From the NCBI GenBank assembly GCA_963726105.1, contig CAVSBJ010000025.1, positions 19,560 to 83,559 on the forward strand: a DNA stretch of 64,000 bases, given 5' to 3'. The position numbers were made by a program, and so were the translations under genes. Positions 1-8,326 of the stretch are shown one piece after another. Source of the DNA: Roseiarcus sp963726105. GTDB taxonomy: Bacteria; Pseudomonadota; Alphaproteobacteria; Rhizobiales; Beijerinckiaceae. How positions within the stretch are numbered: the stretch's first letter is position 1; each line of letters starts with the position of its first letter. Under the pieces are notes generated by a model that had not been told where the DNA came from, searched no databases, and saw only the letters and a program-made list of their open reading frames with translations.

Positions 1-173
1 TTATGGGTGTCGCGATCGAACAGACGGCGGCGCGTCTCCGCTTCCAGCCGGCGCACCTGCTGGCTCACCGTCGACTGGCGCAGGCCCCGTCGCCGCGCGG
101 CTTCCGAGAACGACCCGGTTTCGGCCACCGCCAGGAAGGTCACGAGCAAGCCGGGATCGTAGGTCTCTGTCAT
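1..173 (-). CDS. LysR-family transcriptional regulator, N-terminal fragment
   Basis: Only the first 57 codons are in the window; the rest lies beyond the left edge. The minus-strand frame starting at ATG 173 reads a typical LysR winged helix-turn-helix: FLAVAETGSFSEAARRRG followed by QSTVSQQVRRLE, the canonical second and recognition helices. LysR proteins bind DNA as tetramers and usually control the gene divergent to them. That gene here is the SBF-type transporter starting at 249, leaving a 75-bp shared regulatory region. The effector cannot be inferred because the ligand-binding domain is missing. The family call is firm; the regulatory link to the transporter is inference from arrangement. 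Confidence 0.85.
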   Translation of the reverse strand, partial: MTETYDPGLLVTFLAVAETGSFSEAARRRGLRQSTVSQQVRRLEAETRRRLFDRDTH

Positions 174-248
174 CATGAGCCATGATAACTGAAACCATGG
201 AGAACGTCATTCCGAATGAGCGTGCATTGCGGCATATTCGGCGCCATC

Positions 249-1364
249 ATGCGCCAGACCTTCTCCCGATTCGCCCCCGACACGTTCACCCTGCTTCTCG
301 TCGCGACCGTCGCGCTGGCGAGCTTCGCCCCGCCGGCGGCGGCGTTCGAGCTGCCGGTGAAGATCGCGACCGACGTCGCGATCGCCTTCATGTTCTTCCT
401 TTATGGCGCGCGTCTGGCGACTTCGAACGTGATCGCGGGCATCGCGCATTGGCGCCTGCACGCGCTGGTGCTGGCGTCCACCTTCGTCCTGTTCCCGCTC
501 GTCGGCCTCCTGCTCTTTCATGCTCTGCCGCAATGGCTCGTGCCCGGCCCGCTCGCTTTGGGCATGCTCTATCTCTGCCTCCTGCCCTCGACGATCCAGT
601 CCTCGCTCGCCTTCACCTCGATCGCCGGCGGCAATGTTCCGGCGGCGATGTGCTCGGCGACGCTGTCGAGCCTCATCGGCGCATTGGCGACGCCATTGCT
701 CGTCGCCCTGTTCGCCTCGGCGCGGGGCGGCGCGCCGACCGGCGACGCGATCCGCGAGATCGCCCTTCTCCTTGTCGCGCCGCTCCTGGCGGGCCAAGTG
801 TTGCGGCCGTGGATCGGCGGCTTCGTCCTGCGCCACAAGGCGATCCTCTCCGCGACCGATCGCGGCTCGATCCTGCTCGTCGTCTATGGCGCCTTCGGCC
901 ACGCGGTCAGCGCCGGGCTCTGGCGCGCGCTGCCGCTGAGCGGCTTTGCAATCATGATCGTCATCGAGGCCATGGTTCTGGCCTTCATGCTCTTCGCCAC
1001 CCGCTACGCCGCGAGGACGCTCGGCTTCAACCGCGAGGACACGATCGCCATCGTCTTCTGCGGATCGAAGAAGAGCCTCGCGGCCGGCGTGCCGATGGCG
1101 GGCGTGCTGTTCCCCGGCCCGGACCTCGGCATGATCCTCCTGCCGACCATGCTCTTCCACCAGATGCAGCTCATGGTCTGCGCGGTGCTGGCGCGGCGCT
1201 GGGCGCAGGAAGGGAAGGCGGAGAGCGCCGCGCTCAGGCAGGCGCCCGCCGCTCGGAGCCGTGGCGGCGGCGAGGTGAGGGGAGCGGGTCAGGCATCGCC
1301 GGGCTCGGGACGCCTTGTCACGCCTTGCTCGGATGGGGTTCGCCGCTGGCTTGGTCCGGCTTGA
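249..1364 (+). CDS. SBF-like (bile acid:sodium symporter family) membrane transporter
   Basis: A predicted integral membrane protein with about nine to ten hydrophobic segments, resembling the SBF-like family (PF13593 type, YfeH-like). Supporting segments include FMFFLYGARLA near residue 45, a Pro/Ser-rich unwound stretch LLPSTIQSSLAF near 110, and FCGSKKSLAAGVPMA near 270, which matches the second crossover helix of this fold. ATG 249 is preferred over the upstream ATG 216 because hydrophobic, conserved-looking sequence begins right after it. The last 45 or so residues are Arg/Gly-rich and unlike the family, so the natural stop may have been lost or moved. The substrate is unknown; relatives move organic anions. 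It is divergent from the LysR fragment, its likely regulator. Confidence 0.8.
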   Translation: MRQTFSRFAPDTFTLLLVATVALASFAPPAAAFELPVKIATDVAIAFMFFLYGARLATSNVIAGIAHWRLHALVLASTFVLFPLVGLLLFHALPQWLVPGPLALGMLYLCLLPSTIQSSLAFTSIAGGNVPAAMCSATLSSLIGALATPLLVALFASARGGAPTGDAIREIALLLVAPLLAGQVLRPWIGGFVLRHKAILSATDRGSILLVVYGAFGHAVSAGLWRALPLSGFAIMIVIEAMVLAFMLFATRYAARTLGFNREDTIAIVFCGSKKSLAAGVPMAGVLFPGPDLGMILLPTMLFHQMQLMVCAVLARRWAQEGKAESAALRQAPAARSRGGGEVRGAGQASPGSGRLVTPCSDGVRRWLGPA

Positions 1365-1710
1365 CCTCATGCTCGGTTTCGCGTTGCGCATTTGAGACAA
1401 AACGAAGCCTGTTTTCTTGGAATGAATGGTCGCAAGCGCGCAATAATTCGTGCGTATTGCGGCAGGATAGGCGCTTGGCTCACGCCAAGGGGCGGTTCGC
1501 GCGGCTGGGTTCACGGATCGCCGCTTCCCCGGCTGCATGCGCCGACCGGCCAACGCCCGCAGAGGCGGCGCGCATTCTGAGAAAAATTTCGAAGACATTT
1601 TATTTACGAAAAACAGAATCCGTGCTAGCTTTCCCAAGTCGCGCAATCCGGCAGGACATCCAGGAAGGGGTCGCGCCGCGGCGGAAACAGCAGGAGAGAA
1701 AATCCCTATT
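1365..1710. other. intergenic stretch without a recognisable gene
   Basis: This gap lies between the convergent SBF transporter and lysE genes. Long frames cross it on both strands but their translations are Arg/Ala-rich and unlike proteins. Base composition becomes more AT-rich from about 1580. I see no RNA gene. The 110-bp repeat copy A starts right after it. Confidence 0.5.
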
Positions 1711-1820
1711 CCAATCGGCCGTAACCCATTGAAAAGTCTCGATTCGGAAAAATAAACGCTAGTAAACGCCAGCCCTTTTCCTAACGTTTAGGCGCGTTCA
1801 TTGCCGTTTATTGGCGCTTA
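1711..1820 (-). repeat. 110-bp structured 3'-end repeat, copy A
   Basis: Read on the minus strand it has four 10-nt units (1820-1781: TAAGCGCCAA, TAAACGGCAA, TGAACGCGCC, TAAACGTTAG), an 8-nt loop (1780-1773), the 20-nt inverted arm CTGGCGTTTACTAGCGTTTA (1772-1753), a T5 run and a conserved tail ending CCGATTGG at 1711. The inner 10 bp of the hairpin pair fully, with two G-U wobbles. The first unit supplies the TAA stop codon of lysE. Position and U-tract make it a plausible lysE terminator. Three more copies occur at 26942, 31575 and 62653. Confidence 0.85.
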
Positions 1821-2468
1821 TGCGGGCCCGTCACGCCGTGCGCCGCATCGCGCCCCCGCCGCGTCGGCGATCGACTTCGCGCCGAACAGGATGAAGATCA
1901 CCCCGACGAGCCGCGTCACCGCGACGCCATGGGTGAGGAAGAACCGTCGCACCGCCGGCAGTCCGGCGGCGAAGATCAGGGTCACGTCGGCGAGCAGGAA
2001 GCCGGCGAAGGCCGCTGCGAACATCTGGGGCGCGTCGGCCATTTTCAGCGCCCCGATATACGGCGCGACGATGGCGGAGAACATCGCCAGCGCCACCGGG
2101 TAGGACTTGGGGTTGGTGAGGCCGAAGGCCATGCCGGTCGCGAGCGGCCGCTTGGCCCCGATCGTGCGCGGGGCCATGTCCTTCCTGGTCATGACCGCGC
2201 GGGCGCCAAGATAGAGGAGGTAAAGGCCGCACACGAAGCCGAGCAGCTCGAACAGAGTGGGACCGATGCGGTTCGCGCCAATGATCGCCGCGACCGCGAG
2301 CGCGCCCCAGGTCACGTCGCCGACCAGATGACCGCAGATGAACCAGGCGCCCGCCGCGCGTCCGCGCGACGCCGCAAGCGTGAACAAAGCGAGGAACGCC
2401 GGCCCCGGCGTGACGACATAGAGATAGGCCGCGGCGAGCGAGGCGAGCAGGATTTTCGGATCGGTCAT
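1818..2468 (-). CDS. LysE/RhtB-family amino-acid exporter
   Basis: A 216-residue inner-membrane protein with about six hydrophobic helices. The N-terminus contains VVTPGPAFLALFTLAASRGR, close to the family signature (TPGP...), and GLTNPKSYPVALAMF near residue 123 matches the conserved NPK segment. LysE/RhtB carriers export amino acids such as lysine, homoserine or threonine by proton exchange; the substrate here cannot be told. Its ATG overlaps the mutS stop codon (ATGA), so it is probably co-transcribed with and translationally coupled to mutS. Its own TAA stop is formed by the first unit of repeat copy A. Confidence 0.88.
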   Translation of the reverse strand: MTDPKILLASLAAAYLYVVTPGPAFLALFTLAASRGRAAGAWFICGHLVGDVTWGALAVAAIIGANRIGPTLFELLGFVCGLYLLYLGARAVMTRKDMAPRTIGAKRPLATGMAFGLTNPKSYPVALAMFSAIVAPYIGALKMADAPQMFAAAFAGFLLADVTLIFAAGLPAVRRFFLTHGVAVTRLVGVIFILFGAKSIADAAGARCGARRDGPA

Positions 2469-5158
2469 ATGGCCTTGTCCTCGATCAGCCGCCTCAGTGT
2501 GTAGAGGGCTTCGAGCGCCTCGCGGGGCGTGAGCGCGTCGGGATCGATCGCGGTGAGCGCCGTGCGCAGTTCATCAGGCGGAGGCGCCGCGGGCGGCTCG
2601 CGCGGCTCGTAGGAGAACAGCGGCAGCGCGTCGAGCGAACCGCTCGAGCGCGAGGCTTCGAGGCTCGCGAGCACCTGGCGTGCGCGCTTGACGACGGAGG
2701 GCGGCAGGCCCGCGAGCTTCGCGACCTGAATGCCGTAGGAGCGGTCGGCCGCGCCGTGGACGACTTCATGCAGGAACGCCAGCGTTCCCTTGAACTCGGT
2801 GACCCGCATGGTGAGATTGACAAGCCGCGGCAACGTCTCGGCGAGGGCGGTCAGTTCGTGGAAATGGGTGGCGAACAAAGCCCGCGAGCGGTTGGCGGCG
2901 CTCAGGTGCTCGACGCAGGCGTAGGCGATCGAGAGACCGTCGAAGGTCGCCGTGCCGCGGCCGATCTCGTCCAGGATCACGAGCGACCGCGCGGTCGCCT
3001 GATTGAGAATGGCCGCGGTCTCGACCATCTCGACCATGAAGGTCGAGCGGCCGCGCGCGAGATCGTCCGCCGCGCCGACGCGCGAGAACAACCGGTCGAC
3101 GATCCCGATGTGCGCGCGCCTCGCCGGCACGTAGGCGCCCATTTGCGCGATCAGCGCGATCAGCGCGTTCTGCCTGAGATAGGTCGATTTGCCCGCCATG
3201 TTGGGGCCGGTGACGATGGCGATGCGCCCGCCCTCGCCTGCTTCGCCCGTGAGATCGCAATCGTTGGCGACGAAGGGCTCGCCCGCTTGCTTCAGCGCCG
3301 CCTCGACCACCGGATGGCGGCCGCCCTCGATGTTGAAGTTCAGCGAGGCGTCGACCAAGGGCCGCGTCCAAACGCGCTTGACCGCGAGCTCAGCCAGCGC
3401 GGCGGCGACGTCGATCTCAGCCAGCGCCGCGCCGAAGCCGCGCAAGGCTTCGCCCTCGGCGAGGCAGGCCTGACGCAGGCGCTCGAACATTTCGAGTTCG
3501 AGCGCAAGCGCCCGGTCAGCCGCGGAGGCCATGCGCGACTCGAGATCGGCGAGGGCGCTGGTCGAGAAGCGCATCGCGCCGGCCATCGTCTGGCGGTGGA
3601 TGAAGGTCGCGTTATGGGGAGGCTTGAGCAGCGTCTCGCCGGCGCCCTGCGGGGTCTCGATGAAATAGCCGAGAAAGTTGTTATGCTTGATCTTGAGCTG
3701 CCTGACGCCAGCTTCGTCAGCGTAGGACGCCTGCAGTCCCGCGATCACGCGGCGACTTTCGTCACGCAAGCTTCGCGCTTCGTCGAGCGCGGCCGCCGCG
3801 CCTGGGCGGACGAACCCGCCGTCGCGCTTGAGAAGCGGCAAATCGTCGGCGAGCGTGGCCTCGAGATCGCGCCCGAGTTCCGCGCAATCGGCGCGCAACC
3901 GGGCATAGGCGCTCATGAGTTCGGGGGGGAGATCCTGAGCGGCCTCGAGAATGCTGGCCAGAGTCGCCGCCGCCGCGAGTCCGTCGCGAATGGCGGCAAG
4001 ATCGCGCGGACCGCCTCGGTCGAGACTCAGGCGCGAAAAGGCGCGCAGAAAATCGGGCGCATGCGCGAGCGCCCGGCGTAACGCGTCGCGCATCGGCGCC
4101 GCCTCGACCAGGAAATCAAGCAAATCGAGCCGCCGGTTGACGGCTTCCGGATCGGTCAGCGGGCTCGCCAGCCGCTCCGCGAGCAGGCGAACCCCTGGGG
4201 GGGTCACGGTCAGGTCGATCGTCGCCAGGAGCGAGCCGTCGCGCGCGCCGCTCAAGGTTCGTGTGAGCTCAAGGTTGGCACGGGTCGCGGGATCAATCTC
4301 GAGGCTCGTCCCGCGCGCGCGCCGGGTCGGCGGCGAAAGCGCCGGCTGGGCTTCGAACTGAGTGCGCTTGACATAGGCGAGCGCGAGCGCGGCGGCGGCG
4401 ATCTCCGCCCGGGTGAACGCGCCGAAGCCGTCGAGGGTTTCGACGCCATAGAACTCGCAGACCCGGCGCTCGGCCACGCCGTCGCCGCCGCCACGCGCGA
4501 GCGGCGTCGCGGGAACGCGCATCTCGCGGACGATCTGGGAAAATAGCGGTTCGTCGTAGACCGCTTGCGACGCCACGACCTCGCTCGGCTCAAGGCGCGC
4601 AAGTTCCGCCGCAAGGCCTGTTTCATCCGTCTCGCTGAGCGCAACCGCCCCCGTCGACAGATCGAGAGCTGCGAGCCCGCAAACCTGCCGCCCCTCGCTC
4701 GAACGGACCTTCTGGACGGCGACCAGAAGACGCGCCCGACCGGGCTCGAGCAGCCGTTCCTCGGTGATCGTGCCCGGCGTGACCAGCCGCACGACGTCGC
4801 GCTTGACGACGGACTTCGGCCCGCGCTTTTTCGCCGCCGCCGGGTCTTCCATCTGCTCGCAGACGGCGACGCGATGCCCGAGCGCAATCAGCCGGTTGAG
4901 GTAATCGTCGGCGCGCTCGACCGGCACCCCGCACATGCGGATGTCCTCGCCTTCGTGCTTGCCGCGCTTCGTGAGGACGATGCCGAGCGCCCGGCTCGCG
5001 ATTTCCGCGTCCTCGAAGAACAGTTCGTAGAAGTCGCCCATTCGGTAGAACAACAGGCAACCCGGATTGACCGCCTTGATTTCCAAATACTGCGCCATCA
5101 TCGGCGTGACGCGCGCGCTGGTGGCGGCGGAATCGGGGCTGTCGCTGGCGGCGTCCAT
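2465..5158 (-). CDS. mutS: DNA mismatch repair protein MutS
   Basis: MutS recognises base mismatches and small loops and recruits MutL to start methyl-independent or strand-directed repair. The 897-residue length is normal for alphaproteobacterial MutS. The mismatch-binding motif GDFYELF is at residues 41-47, the Walker A GPNMAGKST at about 651-659, and the Walker B region VILDEIGRGTATFDG near 728, followed by the ATPase signature ATHFHEL. All five domains appear present and unbroken. The start at 5158 (MDAASDSPDS) gives a short disordered leader before the conserved MMAQYLEIK. The gene precedes and overlaps lysE by 4 bp; this pairing has no obvious functional meaning. Confidence 0.97.
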   Translation of the reverse strand: MDAASDSPDSAATSARVTPMMAQYLEIKAVNPGCLLFYRMGDFYELFFEDAEIASRALGIVLTKRGKHEGEDIRMCGVPVERADDYLNRLIALGHRVAVCEQMEDPAAAKKRGPKSVVKRDVVRLVTPGTITEERLLEPGRARLLVAVQKVRSSEGRQVCGLAALDLSTGAVALSETDETGLAAELARLEPSEVVASQAVYDEPLFSQIVREMRVPATPLARGGGDGVAERRVCEFYGVETLDGFGAFTRAEIAAAALALAYVKRTQFEAQPALSPPTRRARGTSLEIDPATRANLELTRTLSGARDGSLLATIDLTVTPPGVRLLAERLASPLTDPEAVNRRLDLLDFLVEAAPMRDALRRALAHAPDFLRAFSRLSLDRGGPRDLAAIRDGLAAAATLASILEAAQDLPPELMSAYARLRADCAELGRDLEATLADDLPLLKRDGGFVRPGAAAALDEARSLRDESRRVIAGLQASYADEAGVRQLKIKHNNFLGYFIETPQGAGETLLKPPHNATFIHRQTMAGAMRFSTSALADLESRMASAADRALALELEMFERLRQACLAEGEALRGFGAALAEIDVAAALAELAVKRVWTRPLVDASLNFNIEGGRHPVVEAALKQAGEPFVANDCDLTGEAGEGGRIAIVTGPNMAGKSTYLRQNALIALIAQMGAYVPARRAHIGIVDRLFSRVGAADDLARGRSTFMVEMVETAAILNQATARSLVILDEIGRGTATFDGLSIAYACVEHLSAANRSRALFATHFHELTALAETLPRLVNLTMRVTEFKGTLAFLHEVVHGAADRSYGIQVAKLAGLPPSVVKRARQVLASLEASRSSGSLDALPLFSYEPREPPAAPPPDELRTALTAIDPDALTPREALEALYTLRRLIEDKAI

Positions 5159-5246
5159 CGCCCCTAGCCTAGCAAATCGGCCGGCTCGGCGCAGCGCCGC
5201 CGCCCTCGCTATCCACCGGGTCCGTTAGATCAGGCTCCCCAGACGT

Positions 5247-6233
5247 TCATTGCCGCGCTTGCTTCTCCAGCAATCGGTTCTTGATCAACCACGCGGCGCC
5301 TCGGTTCCACGAATAGTTCGCCCCGATGCGCAGGTCGGTCTGCTCAACTGCAATGGGAGCGCCAGTTTTGGCGTCGCGAAGCTTGAATGTGACGGCGTAG
5401 TCGGTGCGGGTGATGCGAGTCACGATCCCGACAAGAGATTGATCGGCGCCGAGTTTGCGAGCGATTGGAACGTCGCAACCGTCGCATTCGTGCAAGCTGC
5501 CCGCGATCACGTCGGGCGTATTGGCGCGGCTGACATCGACGAGGTTGTACCGGCCGGATTCCGTGAGCAGCCGGCGCACCGTCTCTGTCGCCAGCCTCAG
5601 CTGCTCCCGGTCTTGGTCGCTTTCAGGGATGATTCCGGCGCCGCCGCTGAAATCCTTCAGCTCGAAATCGAAGACGGCGATCTTGATCGGCGCGGCTCCT
5701 TCGGCCCGGTCGCCCAAGGTCGCCTCCGACTGGAGAACATCGCGCGCAACAAAGGATTCTGCCTTCTGCCAGGCCTCGTCCGTGTCGCCACGGAAAGTCA
5801 GCAATCGGTCAAAAACAATCCGACCCTGCTCCTCATCGGCGATTTGGATCTTCGCCCACTGAACAAGGGAGCTCATTTTGTGCACGCCGCCGAGCAGGAC
5901 GAGCTTCGCGCCGGCGGTTCGCGCAGCCGTCTGAATCTCGGATGGACTCATCGCTGGATCGCACGGCCCGGACCCGCAAGACATCGGAACAATCCGGTAC
6001 TGGCCGTTCGCCGCGAGATCGCGCTGCAACGCGTTGACGAATTCCGCGGCGCGCCGTTGATGGGTCGCGATTTGATCGTTCGGCTCTCCGGACGTGTCGA
6101 CATAGTCGAGATTCAGCACCGCCAGCGCAGCGGGGTGTGTTGGCGCAACATCGGCTTGCGCGCGGGGCGCCCCAAAGGCGGCTGTCAAGCCCATAACGGA
6201 AACGGCGACAATGAAACGAAATGAGCTACGCAT
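5247..6233 (-). CDS. secreted protein of unknown function (DUF3280/DUF2380-like)
   Basis: A predicted periplasmic protein. The start at 6233 (MRSSFRFIVAVSVMGL) is chosen because AGAAGGAGG sits about 8 nt upstream and a clean signal peptide ending near AQA follows; an in-frame ATG at 6272 has no such support. Internal half-repeats are visible: LAVLNLDYVDTSGE near residue 35 and IAVFDFELKDFSGG near 185 look like two copies of the same beta-strand start, the pattern seen in DUF3280/DUF2380-type proteins. The segment AKLVLLGGVHKMSSL is well preserved. I recognise the family only loosely and assign no function. It follows the DUF3095 gene on the same strand by 40 nt and is probably in its operon. 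Confidence 0.7.
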   Translation of the reverse strand: MRSSFRFIVAVSVMGLTAAFGAPRAQADVAPTHPAALAVLNLDYVDTSGEPNDQIATHQRRAAEFVNALQRDLAANGQYRIVPMSCGSGPCDPAMSPSEIQTAARTAGAKLVLLGGVHKMSSLVQWAKIQIADEEQGRIVFDRLLTFRGDTDEAWQKAESFVARDVLQSEATLGDRAEGAAPIKIAVFDFELKDFSGGAGIIPESDQDREQLRLATETVRRLLTESGRYNLVDVSRANTPDVIAGSLHECDGCDVPIARKLGADQSLVGIVTRITRTDYAVTFKLRDAKTGAPIAVEQTDLRIGANYSWNRGAAWLIKNRLLEKQARQ

Positions 6234-6273
6234 CAGGTATCCTCCTTCTGCCGATCCTCCAGCCATACACACC

Positions 6274-7422
6274 TTACGCCGCCGCCAGCGTGCCGCGGCG
6301 CGCCTTCATCGCTTTGGCGGCCATCGTATAGCCTCCGCCGGCGCCGTCAACGAAGTGGACATGGCCGCGTTGGGTCGCCGAGGGAACGAAGCACGTCACC
6401 TGCGCCGCGCCCTGCCGGAAGACGCCCCATCGGGCAAACGCCTCCGCTGCGGCAAGCCGAGCCTCGAGCGCATCGGCGAACTCAGGCGAGCAGTCCAGCG
6501 TCATGCGCAGGCCGTCGTCGAACTTGCGAAAATCTGCGTTGGCGACAAGCTCGCTCGCATAGGTCGCCGCGTCGAAGCGACCCACCTTGAGCTTGAAAAT
6601 GTGGAGGGAGATCGCGATGCAATAGCCGCGAATCGCCGCGATACGCGCCTTCGCTTGCGACAGCCCCGAGGCCTTCTTGACCAATGTCTCAAGCGCGATC
6701 GCCCTGCCTGGATTCCCTGGCCGCAGACTCATCAGAGTGACCGGAGGATCGCTCGACGCGACGGCGAGCGACGATCTGACGATCTCATTGATGAGCGGCG
6801 CAAATCGCGCGTCGTTTCCGCGTGGCGCGACGATCAGCGACAGAACAAGTCCGTGCTTGGCCGGGGCCACGCCCCAGCGGCAGGAAAGACCCGAAAGATC
6901 CGGCCGCGCGCCCGGCTCCGCCAGCGGCAGAGCATAAGAGCCGCGCTTGGCCGCATCGTCGAACCAAGTCAGGCCGCCGCCGGCGAACATCGCATAGACG
7001 CAAGGCGGGGCCGCCGCGAAGCGCGCGACCCTCACGTCGTATCCTGCAGCCCGGATTTCGCCGACCGGCGCCATCGCGACGCGCAACTCCAATTGAAACT
7101 CCTCACGCGCGAAGGCCGCCATCGCCTGAAGCGCCTTGGCGGCGGCGGCCGCATCGGACGACGACACGGCGAAGCTCGCGCCGTCGCCGCCAAAGACGAA
7201 AGGAAAAGGCCGCCGGTCCAGCGCGTTGGCGACGGCCGCGATCGCGCCGGCGCCGACCATGTTGACGGCCTTATATCGGCCATCGGCGACGGCTTTGGTC
7301 GAGCCGACCACGTCAGCGAAACCGACGACCCAGTCACCCGGCAGCGGACTATAGTTCTCGGCCTTCACCGCGTCGGCAAAGTCGTCGAGCACCGGAATGG
7401 TCTCATAGAAGCCGTCGGCCAT
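6274..7422 (-). CDS. DUF3095 family protein (nucleotide-cyclase-like fold)
   Basis: 382 residues matching the DUF3095 pattern. The N-terminus FYETIPVLDDF is followed by GFADVVGSTKAVADGRYK near residue 34, and FVFGGDGASFAV near 75. The FxDVVGST and GGDGA pieces resemble the metal- and nucleotide-binding elements of class III cyclases and GGDEF domains, which is why the family is described as adenylate-cyclase-like. Whether it makes a cyclic nucleotide is unknown. No signal peptide or membrane segment is visible, so it is probably cytoplasmic. It is the first gene of a two-gene unit with a secreted DUF3280-like protein downstream. Confidence 0.8.
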   Translation of the reverse strand: MADGFYETIPVLDDFADAVKAENYSPLPGDWVVGFADVVGSTKAVADGRYKAVNMVGAGAIAAVANALDRRPFPFVFGGDGASFAVSSSDAAAAAKALQAMAAFAREEFQLELRVAMAPVGEIRAAGYDVRVARFAAAPPCVYAMFAGGGLTWFDDAAKRGSYALPLAEPGARPDLSGLSCRWGVAPAKHGLVLSLIVAPRGNDARFAPLINEIVRSSLAVASSDPPVTLMSLRPGNPGRAIALETLVKKASGLSQAKARIAAIRGYCIAISLHIFKLKVGRFDAATYASELVANADFRKFDDGLRMTLDCSPEFADALEARLAAAEAFARWGVFRQGAAQVTCFVPSATQRGHVHFVDGAGGGYTMAAKAMKARRGTLAAA

Positions 7423-7480
7423 GTCCGCCCAAATCTACGCGCGAGAAGCTTAAGACTAACGCGGATACGGATCGAATGCG

Positions 7481-8326
7481 TCAGAGTTTCGAAACCAACT
7501 CGGTCTGGATGAGCGGCCCGGCTCCCGCGCCGAGCGTGACATCCTGGCCACGCTCGATCGATCGGCGGACAAAGGTCTTGGCCGCCGCCACGGCCTCCGA
7601 CAAGGGAGCCCCGAGAACGATGTTGGCGGCGATGGCGCTCGAGAGGGTGCAGCCGCTTCCGTGAAGGTTTTGGGAAGCGAGTCTCGGCGCCGCGAAACGG
7701 CGAACCACATTCTCTGTCATCAAAAGGTCCACCGCCTCTTCGCCTTCGAGGTGTCCGCCCTTCATCAAAACCGCGCGCGGGCCGAGCTTCAACAGCGCCG
7801 CGCCCTGCCGAGCCATATCGGCCTCGCTTTTGGCTATCGGCTCCCCGAGCAATGTTGCGGCCTCAGACAGGTTAGGGGTCAGACAATCGACACGCGGAAG
7901 CAGCGCGTGGCGAATCGCCTCGACGAAGCCAGCACCGCTCAGGGCGTCGCCTGACGAGGCGGTCATAACGGGATCGTAAACGATGAACCTGTCTGCGCCG
8001 CGCGCCACAGTGCGGCGCTTGGAAGCAAGCTGGGCCGAAAGCCTCTCCGCCACGACGTTGGCGATCTCCGCGCTACCGAGCATGCCGATCTTGATCGCGG
8101 CGACGGCGAAGTCCTCAAGAACCGCTTCGATCTGTGCGCCAACGATCCCAGGCGGCGGATAGTGGATCGCCCACACGCCGCGGGTGTTCTGAGCGGTGAG
8201 CGCGGTGACCACGCTCGCGGCGTAGACGCCGAGCGCCGCAAAGGTCTTGAGATCGGCTTGAATCCCGGCGCCGCCGCCGGAATCAGAGCCGGCGATGGTC
8301 AAAGCAATGGACAGTCTTTGAGTCAC
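7481..8326 (-). CDS. thiD: hydroxymethylpyrimidine/phosphomethylpyrimidine kinase ThiD
   Basis: Phosphorylates HMP and then HMP-P to give HMP-PP, the pyrimidine half of thiamin phosphate. The N-terminal signature ALTIAGSDSGGGAGIQADLK and the C-terminal LHGSGCTLSSAIAA (anion hole and catalytic GSGC motif of the ribokinase-like fold) are intact, and VYDPVMTASSGDAL lies in the middle. The GTG at 8326 is the best start: it overlaps the thiE stop (GTGA) and begins just before the conserved core, whereas the longer frame to 8500 reads through thiE out of frame. It is the last gene of the thi operon. Confidence 0.95.
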   Translation of the reverse strand: MTQRLSIALTIAGSDSGGGAGIQADLKTFAALGVYAASVVTALTAQNTRGVWAIHYPPPGIVGAQIEAVLEDFAVAAIKIGMLGSAEIANVVAERLSAQLASKRRTVARGADRFIVYDPVMTASSGDALSGAGFVEAIRHALLPRVDCLTPNLSEAATLLGEPIAKSEADMARQGAALLKLGPRAVLMKGGHLEGEEAVDLLMTENVVRRFAAPRLASQNLHGSGCTLSSAIAANIVLGAPLSEAVAAAKTFVRRSIERGQDVTLGAGAGPLIQTELVSKL

